This document shows, in pieces, positions 1-8,519 of a stretch of 64,000 bases of DNA (its first letter is position 1; each line of letters begins with the position of its first letter). The translations under genes were made by a program, and so were the position numbers. Source of the DNA: Brevibacterium permense (GTDB lineage: Bacteria > Actinomycetota > Actinomycetes > Actinomycetales > Brevibacteriaceae); the NCBI RefSeq assembly GCF_013280495.1, contig NZ_JABSSX010000002.1:124001-188000 (forward strand), written 5' to 3'. The notes under the pieces are model-generated. The model made no database searches and was not told the origin of the DNA. It saw nothing but the letters and a program-made list of their open reading frames with translations.

Positions 1-89
1 AGTCGGATTCCATTCTTTCACGCCGCTGCCTGGTTCTCGGTCCGCGGGGCGGTGATCTCCGCGACCCTGCCCGGAGACGAGTGCCGGAT

Positions 90-155
90 CGGACGACAAT
101 CGCCGAGGCGGGGCTGACCTTCTCAGGTCGCCCCGCTTCGGCGATGTGATCGTCC
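90..155 (-). terminator. Long hairpin downstream of the suf operon
   Basis: An inverted repeat pairs 99-120 with 125-145 around a 4-nt loop, with one mismatch and one bulge, and the outer bases 90-96 pair with 149-155. It lies about 40 nt past the sufT stop codon. There is no T-run on either side, so it is a GC-type terminator or 3' end stabiliser by inference. Positions 1-89 hold no coding region I can support. Confidence 0.55.
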
Positions 156-194
156 GCGTCCCCGCGGGGACGACCGAACGTCGTCGGTGTCGGA

Positions 195-530
195 TCAGAT
201 GTTGAATCCGAGGGCGCGCATCTGTTCGCGGCCGTCCTCGGTGATCTTCTCCGGACCCCATGGCGGCATCCAGACCCAGTTGATCCGGTAGGCCGGCACG
301 ATTCCCTCGAGCGACTGTGCGGTCTGGTCCTCGATGACGTCGGTCAGCGGGCAGGCCGCCGAGGTCAGGGTCATCTCGATCACGGCGGTGCCGTCGTCTT
401 CGACCGAGAGTCCGTACACGAGGCCGAGATCGACGATGTTGACACCGAGCTCGGGATCGACGACGTCCATCATCGCCTCGCGCACTTCGTCGACGCTGGC
501 ATTCTGCGGTGCGTCAATGACTTCAGGCAT
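195..530 (-). CDS. sufT: SufT-like Fe-S assembly protein (MIP18/DUF59 family)
   Basis: This 111-residue protein belongs to the small MIP18/DUF59 (SufT) family that helps mature Fe-S proteins, and it is the last gene of the suf operon. Visible family features are the N-terminal helix ending in DPELGVNIVDLGLVYG (about residues 24-40) and the conserved cysteine in TSAACPLTD. The ATG at 530 is chosen because it overlaps the sufU stop by 8 nt; longer readings of the frame run into arginine-rich shadow sequence inside sufU. The place of the gene, after sufU, is the same as in Mycobacterium. The exact client proteins are not known from sequence. Confidence 0.9.
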   Translation of the reverse strand: MPEVIDAPQNASVDEVREAMMDVVDPELGVNIVDLGLVYGLSVEDDGTAVIEMTLTSAACPLTDVIEDQTAQSLEGIVPAYRINWVWMPPWGPEKITEDGREQMRALGFNI

Positions 531-1002
531 TGTGTTTCTCCTCACGAGCTGCTTGTGCTTGGTTGAGTGCGTCCTTGAACGCCATCCATGCCAGGAGAGC
601 GCATTTGATCCTGGCCGGGAATTTCGACACTCCGGTGAACGCCGCGGCGTCCCCGAGAATCGACTCATCCGCTTCCATTGTCCCACGTGAATGCATGAGT
701 TCGTGGAACGCGCCTTCGATCTCGAGCATCTGCGCGACGGAGGATTCGGCGGCCAGTTCGGACAGCACCGAGGCCGATGCCATCGAGATCGAACAGCCGT
801 CGCCGGTCCACCGCACCGCGATCGTGCCGTCCTCGCTCAGTTCGGTCTCGAGCTCGATCTCATCGCCGCACGTCGGGTTCACCTGATGCGAATATCCGTG
901 CGGTGACGCTGCGGCGTCACGGAGCAGTTCGGTGTTGCCGATGCGTGCCCGCGACTGGTCGAGGATGACCTGCTGGTAGAGCTGTTGCATCTGTGTGCTC
1001 AT
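523..1002 (-). CDS. sufU: SufU, zinc-dependent sulfur acceptor for SufS
   Basis: A 159-residue IscU/SufU-fold protein. In Gram-positive Suf systems SufU takes persulfide sulfur from the SufS cysteine desulfurase and passes it to the SufBCD scaffold, with a zinc ion at the active site. The three family cysteines are visible at about C45 (NPTCGDE), C70 (DGCSIS) and C134 (RIKCALL); the acidic ligand is D47 in CGD. The insertion around residues 95-115 (ELMHSRG) is typical of SufU rather than IscU. It starts 16 nt after the sufS stop and overlaps sufT by 8 nt, so the genes are probably translationally coupled. Confidence 0.95.
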   Translation of the reverse strand: MSTQMQQLYQQVILDQSRARIGNTELLRDAAASPHGYSHQVNPTCGDEIELETELSEDGTIAVRWTGDGCSISMASASVLSELAAESSVAQMLEIEGAFHELMHSRGTMEADESILGDAAAFTGVSKFPARIKCALLAWMAFKDALNQAQAAREEKHNA

Positions 1003-1018
1003 CGCTTCACTCCCCTCC

Positions 1019-2269
1019 TCAGGCTACTCCGAAGAAGGGCCGCACTTCCGCCAGAGTAGAAAGGAAGCGGGTGCAGTCTTCGACGTTGTTGTACAGGTAC
1101 GTGCTCGCCCGCGTCGAGGCGGTGACCCCGAAGCGGCGGTGCAGCGGCTGAGCGCAGTGGTGGCCCACCCGCACGGCGATGCCCTGCGAGTCGAGATACT
1201 GTCCGACATCGTGGGCGTGCACGCCGTCGACGTCGAAGGCCACGGTTCCGATCCGGTCCTCGGCCTCGCCGAGGATGCGGATTCCGGGGATCTGGCCGAT
1301 CCCGTCGAGGAGGACTCGGGCGAGTTCCTTCTCATGTTCGAGAACATTGTCCAGCCCCACCTCGGCGAGGTACCCGATCGCTGTCGCGAAAGCCGCCACC
1401 TCGGCGACCGGCTGAGTGCCGGCCTCGAACCGCTGCGGCGCGGGCATGAACTCGGTCTCCTCCATGGTCACCGTGGTGATCATGGATCCGCCGGTGAGCA
1501 CCGGCGGCAGAGCGTCGAGCAGTTCGGACTTGCCCCACAGCACACCCAGACCGGTGGGGCCGAGTGCCTTATGAGCTGAGAAAGCGGCGAAGTCGACGTC
1601 GAGGTCGACGAAGTCCACGGGCATATGCGGAACGGACTGGCAGGCGTCGAGCACGACGTAGGCTCCGACGGCGCGGGCCCGGTCCACGAGGCGGTCGACC
1701 GGGTTGATCGTGCCGAGGACGTTGGAGACGTGCGTGAACGCGAGCACCTTCGTCGATTCGTCGACGATCGTGTCGAGATCGGTCAGATCGAGTTCACCGG
1801 AGTCAGTGACCGGCAGCCAGCGCAGCTGTGCACCCGTGGAGGCAGCCAGCTGCTGCCACGGCACGAGATTCGCATGGTGCTCCATCTCGGTGACGACGAT
1901 CGAGTCACCGGGGGCGAGGGCGAAACGCTCTGCGTCGTCTCCCCCGAAGCCATGGCTGGCCCGATCCATGCCGAGGGCCACGATGTTGAGCGCCTCGGTC
2001 GCATTCTTCGTCCAGCACACCTGTTCCGGTGTCCCGCCGACGAGTCCGGCAGCGGCGATCCGACCGTTCTCGAAGGCGTCCGTGGCCTCGACGGCCAAGG
2101 AGTGCGCGCCTCGGTGGACGGCGGCGTTGCGCTGTTGGAAGTACTCGACGAAGGTGTCGATGACGCACTGCGGCTTCTGCGATGTCGCTCCCGAATCGAG
2201 ATACGACAGCGGCGACTCCCCGACCCTCACATCGAGGATCGGGAAGTCGCCCCTCAGACGTGAGAACAT
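1019..2269 (-). CDS. sufS: SufS cysteine desulfurase (class II, PLP)
   Basis: A 416-residue PLP-dependent enzyme that converts L-cysteine to L-alanine and carries the sulfur as a persulfide. The Schiff-base lysine is in SAHKALGPTG (K234), and the catalytic cysteine is in RVGHHCAQP (C372), the usual SufS/CsdA arrangement. The PLP-binding TEMEHHANLVPW segment is at about 128-138. Its ATG overlaps the sufC stop by one base (TGATG), so translation is probably coupled. Neighbours sufC and sufU are its partners: SufU accepts the persulfide and SufBCD receives the sulfur. Confidence 0.97.
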   Translation of the reverse strand: MFSRLRGDFPILDVRVGESPLSYLDSGATSQKPQCVIDTFVEYFQQRNAAVHRGAHSLAVEATDAFENGRIAAAGLVGGTPEQVCWTKNATEALNIVALGMDRASHGFGGDDAERFALAPGDSIVVTEMEHHANLVPWQQLAASTGAQLRWLPVTDSGELDLTDLDTIVDESTKVLAFTHVSNVLGTINPVDRLVDRARAVGAYVVLDACQSVPHMPVDFVDLDVDFAAFSAHKALGPTGLGVLWGKSELLDALPPVLTGGSMITTVTMEETEFMPAPQRFEAGTQPVAEVAAFATAIGYLAEVGLDNVLEHEKELARVLLDGIGQIPGIRILGEAEDRIGTVAFDVDGVHAHDVGQYLDSQGIAVRVGHHCAQPLHRRFGVTASTRASTYLYNNVEDCTRFLSTLAEVRPFFGVA

Positions 2270-3027
2270 CAGACGCCGGCGGTGAAGAAGCGGTCGTAGC
2301 CTTCGTTCTCGAGGCGTTCGGCCAGTTCCGGTCCGCCTTCCTCGGCCACCCTGCCCTTGATGATCACGTGGACGTGATCGGGCTTGATGTAGTTGAGGAT
2401 GCGCGTGTAGTGGGTGATGAGCATGATGCCGACGTCGGTGGCGTCCTTGACGCGGTTGACGCCTTCGGACACGATGCGCAGCGCGTCGACGTCGAGTCCG
2501 GAGTCGGTCTCGTCGAGGACGGCGAACTTCGGCTTGAGCATCTCGAGCTGCAGGATCTCGTGACGCTTCTTCTCGCCGCCGGAGAAGCCTTCGTTGACGT
2601 TGCGCGAGGCGAAGGCGGGATCCACGCGAAGGTTCTCCATGGCCTGCTTGAGGTCCTTGGTCCAGTTGCGCAGCTTCGGAGCTTCACCGTCGATGGCGGT
2701 CTTGGCCGAACGGAGGAAGTTCGTCACGGTCACGCCGGGAACCTCGACGGGGTACTGCATGGCCAGGAACAGTCCGGCCTTGGCACGCTCGTCGACGGAC
2801 ATCTCGAGGACGTCCTCACCGTCGAGGGTGACCGAACCGGAGGTCACTTCGTACTTGGGGTGCCCGGCCAGGGCGTAGGCCAGGGTCGACTTGCCGGAGC
2901 CGTTGGGGCCCATGATGGCGTGGGTCTCGTTCGTGTTGATGACGAGGTCGATGCCGTTGAGGATGGGCTTGAGACCGGTATCGGTGTTGACACCGACGTG
3001 CAGGTCTTCGATCTTGAGAGTGGACAT
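2269..3027 (-). CDS. sufC: SufC ATPase of the SufBCD scaffold
   Basis: A 252-residue ABC-type ATPase that drives conformational change of the SufBCD scaffold in the cytoplasm; it is not a transporter component. Walker A is GPNGSGKST (40-48), the ABC signature is FSGGEKKR (148-155), Walker B is FAVLDETDSGLD (168-179), and the switch histidine is H206. The motif DETDSGLD with D in place of the usual P is characteristic of SufC. It sits 26 nt after the Rieske gene and is joined to sufS by a one-base overlap. Confidence 0.97.
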   Translation of the reverse strand: MSTLKIEDLHVGVNTDTGLKPILNGIDLVINTNETHAIMGPNGSGKSTLAYALAGHPKYEVTSGSVTLDGEDVLEMSVDERAKAGLFLAMQYPVEVPGVTVTNFLRSAKTAIDGEAPKLRNWTKDLKQAMENLRVDPAFASRNVNEGFSGGEKKRHEILQLEMLKPKFAVLDETDSGLDVDALRIVSEGVNRVKDATDVGIMLITHYTRILNYIKPDHVHVIIKGRVAEEGGPELAERLENEGYDRFFTAGV

Positions 3028-3053
3028 AATGATCCTTCTTCTTCGGTCTTGAG

Positions 3054-3377
3054 TCAGTTCAGGGTGGTGTTCGGGTCGACGAGGATGCGGCCGGCGATCT
3101 CTTTGCAGTCATAGACCGCGACGGGTTCGAACGCCGGCGGATTCACCGGCTTGCCCGTGTTGAGGTCGAACTGCGAGCCGTGCAGCCAGCATTCGATGGT
3201 GCAGTCCTCGACGTCGCCTTCGGCCAGCGACACCTCACCATGGGTGCACAGGTCGTCGATGGCGTGGATCGTGCCGTCGGAGTCGCGAGCGATGCAGATC
3301 TCGTACTCGCCGACCTCGATGCGCATGGTGCCGCCGGGGTCCACCTCGTCGGTGGCCGCCACGTCGATCATGGTCAC
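3054..3377 (-). CDS. Rieske [2Fe-2S] ferredoxin in the suf operon
   Basis: A 107-residue soluble single-domain Rieske protein, similar to the ferredoxin component of non-heme iron dioxygenases. The cluster ligands are visible as C-T-H (44-46) and C-W-L-H (63-66). It starts with GTG at 3377, where GTGA overlaps the sufD stop by 4 nt; an ATG two codons later is the alternative. There is no oxygenase gene nearby, so it most likely serves the Suf system as electron donor or as a cluster carrier. That role is inferred from position only. The same insertion between sufD and sufC occurs in other actinobacteria. Confidence 0.9.
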   Translation of the reverse strand: MTMIDVAATDEVDPGGTMRIEVGEYEICIARDSDGTIHAIDDLCTHGEVSLAEGDVEDCTIECWLHGSQFDLNTGKPVNPPAFEPVAVYDCKEIAGRILVDPNTTLN

Positions 3378-4549
3378 AGAACACTCCGGGACAGTTCGTC
3401 CTCGATGCGTTCGTTGATCACGTCTTCGATCTCGGGCACCTGGATCTTCTGGATCACTTCGTTGAAGAATCCGCGGACCACGAGCTGACGAGCGACATCC
3501 TCGGGGATGCCGCGGCTCATGAGGTAGAACAGGTGCTCCTCATCGAAGCGACCCACCGAGGAGGCGTGGCCGGCACCGGCGATGTCACCGGTCTCGATCT
3601 CGAGGTTCGGCACCGAGTCGGCGCGGGCGCCATCGGTGAGGATGAGGTTCCGGTTGAGCTCGTAGGTGTCGATGTCGAGGGCTTCGGGACGGATGAGCAC
3701 ATCGCCGATCCACACGCTGCGTGCGTCCTTGCCCTGCAGAGCGCCCTTGTAATGGACGTTCGACTGGGCCTTCGGCGTGTTGTGGTCGATGTAGGTGCGG
3801 TGTTCGAGGTGCTGACCGGCATCGGCGAAATAGAGTCCGAGCAGTTCGGCCTCTCCCCCGGCTGCCGAGTAGCGCACGTTCGTGTTCAGGCGCACGACGT
3901 CACCGCCGAGGGTGATGTGGATGTGCTTGAACTTCGCGTCCTTGCCCACGATCGCATCGTGCTGACCGAGGTGCTGGGAGCCGTCGTCCCACAGCTGCAG
4001 CGATACGAAGGTCACGTCCGCACCATCGCCGATGACGAGGGAGACGAGTTCGGAGTACCGGGCCAGTCCCTCGTGTTCGACGACGATGGTCGCCTTCGAA
4101 TTCGCTCCGACCGTGACGACGACATGGCCGTGGCCGAGTGCCTCACCGGTGCCGTCCGCGTGGATGATTGCGGCCCGCTCGAGTTCGGTGTCCGCGGGGA
4201 CCGAGTAGTGCGTCACCGCAGAGGCGCGGTTGGCGGCGACGGCCGCGGCGCGGTCCTCGGGCTCGAGGATGCCCAGTTCCTGAGCCGACTCGAGCGAGAT
4301 CTCCTCGACGGACAGGCCCGCGGGCAGATCCGACTCGAACTTCAGCTTCGCCTCGGTGGCGGTGTCCTGGAAGAACTCGCTGAACTTGCGGACGGGAGAG
4401 AAGCGCCATTCCTCCTCCCGGCCGGTGGGCACGGGGAAGTCGGCGACATCGAAGCTGCGCGTGCGCGCGTCGCGCTTCGAATCGGGCACCTGGACCTCGG
4501 AACCATGCGAATGCTCCGAGAGGCCAAGCGGGTTGGTGGTATCAGTCAC
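3374..4549 (-). CDS. sufD: SufD scaffold subunit
   Basis: A 391-residue paralogue of SufB that forms the SufBC2D scaffold on which Fe-S clusters are built. The C-terminal core has the family segment GHASSVGRFDEEHLFYLMSR (about 330-350), including the histidine expected at the SufB-SufD interface. The N-terminal 100 residues are helical and variable, as in the family. The start ATG at 4549 lies 40 nt after the sufB stop and has an AAGGAG-like ribosome binding site ahead of it. It overlaps the Rieske gene by 4 nt. Confidence 0.96.
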   Translation of the reverse strand: MTDTTNPLGLSEHSHGSEVQVPDSKRDARTRSFDVADFPVPTGREEEWRFSPVRKFSEFFQDTATEAKLKFESDLPAGLSVEEISLESAQELGILEPEDRAAAVAANRASAVTHYSVPADTELERAAIIHADGTGEALGHGHVVVTVGANSKATIVVEHEGLARYSELVSLVIGDGADVTFVSLQLWDDGSQHLGQHDAIVGKDAKFKHIHITLGGDVVRLNTNVRYSAAGGEAELLGLYFADAGQHLEHRTYIDHNTPKAQSNVHYKGALQGKDARSVWIGDVLIRPEALDIDTYELNRNLILTDGARADSVPNLEIETGDIAGAGHASSVGRFDEEHLFYLMSRGIPEDVARQLVVRGFFNEVIQKIQVPEIEDVINERIEDELSRSVL

Positions 4550-4589
4550 AGATTTACTCCTTTGAGTGCAGTGGGCGCCGGGACGGGTC

Positions 4590-6020
4590 TCAGCCGACCG
4601 CGCCTTCCATCTGCAGTTCGATGAGGCGGTTGAGTTCGAGGGCGTACTCCATCGGGAGTTCGCGTGCGATGGGCTCGACGAAGCCGCGCACGATCATCGC
4701 CATCGCCTCGGTCTCCTCCATGCCGCGGGACATGAGGTAGAAGAGCTGATCCTCACTGACCTTCGACACGGTGGCCTCATGGCCGAGTGTGACGTCGTCT
4801 TCGCGGATGTCGATGTAGGGGTACGTGTCCGAACGGGAGACATTGTCGACGAGCAGGGCGTCGCAGAGGACGTTGTTCGACGAGCCTTCGGCACCCGGGT
4901 GGACGTGGACGAGTCCGCGGTAGCCGGCGCGGCCGCCGCCGCGGGCCACGGACTTCGACACGATCGACGAATGGGTGTGCGGAGCGGCGTGGACCATTTT
5001 CGCACCGGTGTCCTGGTGCTGTCCCTCGCCGGCGAAGGCCACGGACAGCGTCTCGCCGCGGGCGTGCTCACCGGTCAGCCAGATGGCCGGGTACTTCATG
5101 GTCACCTTCGAGCCGATATTGCCGTCGACCCATTCCATGGAGGCGCCCTCTTCAGCGATGGCGCGCTTGGTGACGAGGTTGTACACGTTGTTCGACCAGT
5201 TCTGGATCGTCGTGTAGCGGACCTTCGCATCCTTCTTCGCGATGATCTCGACGACGGCCGAGTGCAGGGAGTCGGTCTTGTAGATCGGAGCGGTGCAGCC
5301 CTCGACGTAGTGGACCGAGGAACCCTCGTCGGCGATGATGAGCGTGCGCTCGAACTGGCCCATGTTCTCCGTGTTGATGCGGAAGTAGGCCTGCAGCGGG
5401 ATCTCGACGTGGACGCCCTTGGGGACGTAGACGAAGGAACCGCCGGACCAGACAGCGGTGTTCAGAGCGGCGAACTTGTTGTCACCGGAGGGAATGATCG
5501 ACCCGAAGTACTCTTCGAAGATCTCCGGGTGCTCGCGCAGGCCGGTGTCGGTGTCCATGAAGATGACACCCTGAGCCTCGAGCTCCTCGTTGATCTGGTG
5601 GTAGACGACCTCGGACTCGTACTGAGCGGCGACACCGGCGACGAGACGCTGCTTCTCGGCCTCGGGGATGCCGAGCTTGTCATAGGTGTTGCGGATGTCC
5701 TCGGGCAGGTCCTCCCATGACGTCGCCTGTCCCTCGGTGGAGCGGACGAAGTACTTGATGTCCGCGAAGTCGATTCCGGTGAGATCGGCGCCCCAGTTCG
5801 GCATCGGCTTCTTGTCGAACAGACGCAGGGCCTTGAGTCGACGCTTGAGCATCCACTCCGGTTCGTCCTTGAGCTTCGAGATGTTGCGGACGACTTCCTC
5901 GCTGAGGCCGCGGGTCGCGGTCGCGCCGGCGTCGTTCTCGTCGTGCCAACCGTATGCGTACTGCCCGAGGTCTTTGAGCTCGGGATTCGCATCGATGATC
6001 CGATTTCCTGTGTCAGTCAT
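4590..6020 (-). CDS. sufB: SufB scaffold subunit
   Basis: A 476-residue cytoplasmic scaffold protein on which nascent Fe-S clusters form, together with SufC and SufD. The family core is recognisable at [20 protein letters not shown] (cysteine in the assembly region) and at [15 protein letters not shown] near the C terminus. No intein is present, unlike SufB of some mycobacteria. The ATG overlaps the sufR stop (ATGA, 6017-6020) and is preceded by AAGGAGG, so sufR and sufB are cotranscribed and coupled. Confidence 0.97.
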   Translation of the reverse strand: MTDTGNRIIDANPELKDLGQYAYGWHDENDAGATATRGLSEEVVRNISKLKDEPEWMLKRRLKALRLFDKKPMPNWGADLTGIDFADIKYFVRSTEGQATSWEDLPEDIRNTYDKLGIPEAEKQRLVAGVAAQYESEVVYHQINEELEAQGVIFMDTDTGLREHPEIFEEYFGSIIPSGDNKFAALNTAVWSGGSFVYVPKGVHVEIPLQAYFRINTENMGQFERTLIIADEGSSVHYVEGCTAPIYKTDSLHSAVVEIIAKKDAKVRYTTIQNWSNNVYNLVTKRAIAEEGASMEWVDGNIGSKVTMKYPAIWLTGEHARGETLSVAFAGEGQHQDTGAKMVHAAPHTHSSIVSKSVARGGGRAGYRGLVHVHPGAEGSSNNVLCDALLVDNVSRSDTYPYIDIREDDVTLGHEATVSKVSEDQLFYLMSRGMEETEAMAMIVRGFVEPIARELPMEYALELNRLIELQMEGAVG

Positions 6021-6736
6021 CGTGAACCTCCTTGAGGTCGATCATTGCTGTGGATGAGTGGTCTGGTCAGTTCCGAAGTCGGAATGTGGGTGGTGCACAC
6101 ATGGTCGCCCTGCGCCAGCGACGACAGCCGCCGCACGTCGACACCGAGGTAGTCGGAGAACATCGCGAGCTCTGCTTCGCAGATCTCCGGGTACTCCGCC
6201 GCCACGGCCTGGATCGGGCAGTGCCCCTGGCACAGCTGCATCGCCTCCAACGGGGTTCCGGCCGCGACCGGGGTCGCCGAGGCGGCGTACCCTTCCCGTG
6301 TGAGTGCGGCGGCGAGTGCACGTGAGCGAGACGCCACTGTGGTGCCGCCGCGCTTCTCGAGTTCCGGTCCGAGTCGCTCCCGCAGTCGGCTCACGAGGTC
6401 TTCTGTGAATCCCTCCACTGCCGATCTGCCGTGCTTGTCCTCCATGAAGCGCAGGATGTTCACGGCCAACTCGTCGTAGGAATGACTGACCGAATCGTGT
6501 CCGGCCGTCGTGACCACATAGTGCCGGGCCGGTCGGCCCCTGCCTGCCTGTTTGCCGGCGAGTTCACGGACCTCGAGAAGGCCCTCACTCTCCAGCGCGT
6601 CCAGGTGACGACGGATCGCCGCGGGAGTCAGCTCGAGGGCTTTGGCCAAAGACGAAGCAGTGATCGGACCTTCGTCGAGCACCGACTGGAAGACCTTCTG
6701 CCGGGTTCGGCGATCTTCCGTGTCGTTTGCAGCCAT
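6017..6736 (-). CDS. sufR: SufR, Fe-S-binding repressor of the suf operon
   Basis: A 239-residue DeoR/ArsR-like winged-helix regulator. Residues 15-75 form the helix-turn-helix and wing ([21 protein letters not shown]). The C-terminal half has four cysteines at C169, C173, C186 and C214, in the CxxxC-x12-C-x27-C pattern that in SufR proteins holds a [4Fe-4S] or [2Fe-2S] cluster. In cyanobacteria and actinomycetes holo-SufR represses suf and loss of the cluster relieves repression. It is the first gene of the operon, so the loop is autoregulatory. AAGGAGGTGG lies just ahead of the ATG. A matching operator lies at 6755-6774. Confidence 0.95.
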   Translation of the reverse strand: MAANDTEDRRTRQKVFQSVLDEGPITASSLAKALELTPAAIRRHLDALESEGLLEVRELAGKQAGRGRPARHYVVTTAGHDSVSHSYDELAVNILRFMEDKHGRSAVEGFTEDLVSRLRERLGPELEKRGGTTVASRSRALAAALTREGYAASATPVAAGTPLEAMQLCQGHCPIQAVAAEYPEICEAELAMFSDYLGVDVRRLSSLAQGDHVCTTHIPTSELTRPLIHSNDRPQGGSR

Positions 6737-6754
6737 AATCCACCTCCTTGACTA

Positions 6755-6774
6755 ACACAACAATATTGTTGCGT
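6755..6774. promoter_or_regulatory. SufR operator, CAAC-N6-GTTG
   Basis: Positions 6758-6771 read CAACAATATTGTTG, a perfect 14-bp palindrome; with one mismatched pair it extends to 6755-6774. CAAC-N6-GTTG is the site reported for SufR of cyanobacteria and Streptomyces. It ends 21 bp upstream of the sufR start codon, where it would overlap the promoter, so bound SufR should block transcription of the whole operon. It is also only about 65 bp from the -35 region of the divergent ABC gene. Confidence 0.85.
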
Positions 6775-6837
6775 AATTTGTTTCGTAAAACTAGGTGAGC
6801 CTAACCATCGCCCGCGTCGCGTGCGGACACCTGCGGT

Positions 6838-6867
6838 TTCGACACCTGTTTCGACGCGTCGTAGAAT
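6838..6867 (+). promoter_or_regulatory. Promoter of the ABC-ctaA operon (leaderless)
   Basis: TAGAAT at 6862-6867 is followed by 6 nt and then the GTG start at 6874, so transcription should start at the start codon itself. TTCGAC at 6838-6843, 18 nt upstream, is a possible -35. No ribosome binding site precedes the GTG, which fits a leaderless mRNA. Confidence 0.6.
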
Positions 6868-6873
6868 AACCTG

Positions 6874-7791
6874 GTGTCCTCTCCGGCCCTGACCATTCGC
6901 GGTCTCCAGTACTCCTACGGCACCCACCGTGTCGTCGACGGAATCGACCTCACGGCCGAGTCCGGATCCGTCCTCGGCGTGCTCGGACCCAACGGCGCAG
7001 GAAAATCCACGACCATCTCCCTGGCCGTGGGCACCCGCCGTCCCGAATCGGGTACGGTCGAGATCTTCGGGCACGACCCCGTGACCGAACACGCGACGAC
7101 GTCGCAGCTGGCCGGGGTCATGCTCCAGGACGGCGGACTGCCGATGAGCTCGAAGCCCCTGCAGGTGCTGCGGCACCTCTCCACCCTCTATGAGAATCCC
7201 GTACCGGTCGACGAACTCGCCGAACCCCTCGGTCTCCACGACTTCGCCGGACGCACGATGCGCAGGCTCTCCGGGGGACAGAAGCAGCGAGTCGCACTGG
7301 CCGCGGCCCTCATCGGACGTCCGCGCCTCGTCTTCCTGGACGAACCCTGCGCCGGTCTCGACCCGCAGGCTCGCGAGGTCGTCCACAGCTTCATCCGCGA
7401 TCTCGCCGACCGCGGAGTCGCCGTCGTCCTCACCACCCACGACCTCGCCGAGGCCGAGGAGCTCTCCGACGAGGTCGTCGTCATCGATCGCGGACGGATC
7501 ATCGCTCAGGGAGCGCCAGAGGAGCTGCGCAGCGCCTCCGCCGGGTCACGGTCGATGACGATACGCGTCGACTCCCCCGTCCCCGCCGCCCTCGTCGATC
7601 GGCTCACCGAGCTCGGTCCCGCCTCGGCGCAGGGTTCGATGATCTCTCTCGACGGAGCACCGACTGCGAGCCAGATCGCGGCTGCGTGCACTGCCGTCGC
7701 CGAGGCAGGCCTGCAGATCACGGACATCGGCATGCAGAGGCAGTCCCTGTCCGACGTCTTCTTCGAACTGACCGGGAGGCCGCTGCGATGA
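6874..7791 (+). CDS. ABC exporter ATP-binding subunit
   Basis: A 305-residue ABC ATPase of the CcmA/drug-exporter type. Walker A is GPNGAGKST (38-46), the signature LSGGQKQR (132-139), Walker B RLVFLDEP (151-158) and the switch histidine H189. The C-terminal 90 residues form the accessory domain common to DrrA-type exporters. It overlaps the permease gene by 4 nt (ATGA). The same pair lies between suf and ctaA in Mycobacterium, so the association with heme A and Fe-S genes is conserved, but the substrate is unknown. The GTG start is probably leaderless. Confidence 0.9.
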   Translation: MSSPALTIRGLQYSYGTHRVVDGIDLTAESGSVLGVLGPNGAGKSTTISLAVGTRRPESGTVEIFGHDPVTEHATTSQLAGVMLQDGGLPMSSKPLQVLRHLSTLYENPVPVDELAEPLGLHDFAGRTMRRLSGGQKQRVALAAALIGRPRLVFLDEPCAGLDPQAREVVHSFIRDLADRGVAVVLTTHDLAEAEELSDEVVVIDRGRIIAQGAPEELRSASAGSRSMTIRVDSPVPAALVDRLTELGPASAQGSMISLDGAPTASQIAAACTAVAEAGLQITDIGMQRQSLSDVFFELTGRPLR

Positions 7792-8519
7792 CATCGACCC
7801 GCATCGTCTCGCAGGCGAAGTTCGAGACTCTGTCCGTTCTGCGCAACGGCGAACAGCTGCTGCTCTCAATCATCTTCCCGCTGGGTCTGCTCGTCTTCCT
7901 CGCGAAGACTCCCCTGCTCACCGGGCTCGGGGTCATCGAGGCCGGCGCCGATCCACTGTCGATCGCCGTCCCCGGCGCGCTGAGCCTGAGCCTGGCCTCC
8001 AGCGCCTTCACCGGGCAGGCGATCGCAACCGCCTTCGACCGCCGCTACGGGGTGCTGCGGCAGCTCGCGACGACTCCGCTGGGGACGAACGGGCTCATCC
8101 TCGGCAAACTCGGCGCCGTCATCGTCGTCGTTCTCATCCAGTACGCGCTCGTCTTCGCCGCGGCGGCGATTCTCGGCTTCCGAGGCCCCGTCGACATCCT
8201 CGGACTGATCCTGGCCTCGCTGTTCGGCACCGCAGCGCTGCTCTCGCTCGGACTGCTCATGGCCGGCACACTCCGCGCCGAGGCGACTCTGGCGGCGACG
8301 AACCTCATCTGGGTGCTCATGGCAGGCGTCGGTGGCCTCGTCATCGCACGTCCGGGAGAATGGGGAACGGTTGTGGGCTACCTGCCCTCCGGTGCGCTCG
8401 GCGACGCCATGCGGTCGGCCATCGGACACGGCGGCACAGACATCAAGGCAATCATCGTGCTCCTGGTATGGGGGCTTGTGGGAACGCTTGCGGCACGCAG
8501 GTGGTTCCGTTTCGAATGA
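7788..8519 (+). CDS. ABC-2 type exporter permease
   Basis: A 243-residue integral membrane protein with six predicted helices, of the ABC-2 permease family. It follows the ATPase gene with a 4-nt ATGA overlap and is followed by ctaA with another ATGA overlap (8516-8519). Helix-rich blocks are visible at about 23-50, 60-80, 100-130, 133-160, 165-190 and 215-240. The fixed link with ctaA suggests a role near cytochrome oxidase or heme maturation, but the exported molecule cannot be named from the sequence. Confidence 0.88.
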   Translation: MTSTRIVSQAKFETLSVLRNGEQLLLSIIFPLGLLVFLAKTPLLTGLGVIEAGADPLSIAVPGALSLSLASSAFTGQAIATAFDRRYGVLRQLATTPLGTNGLILGKLGAVIVVVLIQYALVFAAAAILGFRGPVDILGLILASLFGTAALLSLGLLMAGTLRAEATLAATNLIWVLMAGVGGLVIARPGEWGTVVGYLPSGALGDAMRSAIGHGGTDIKAIIVLLVWGLVGTLAARRWFRFE

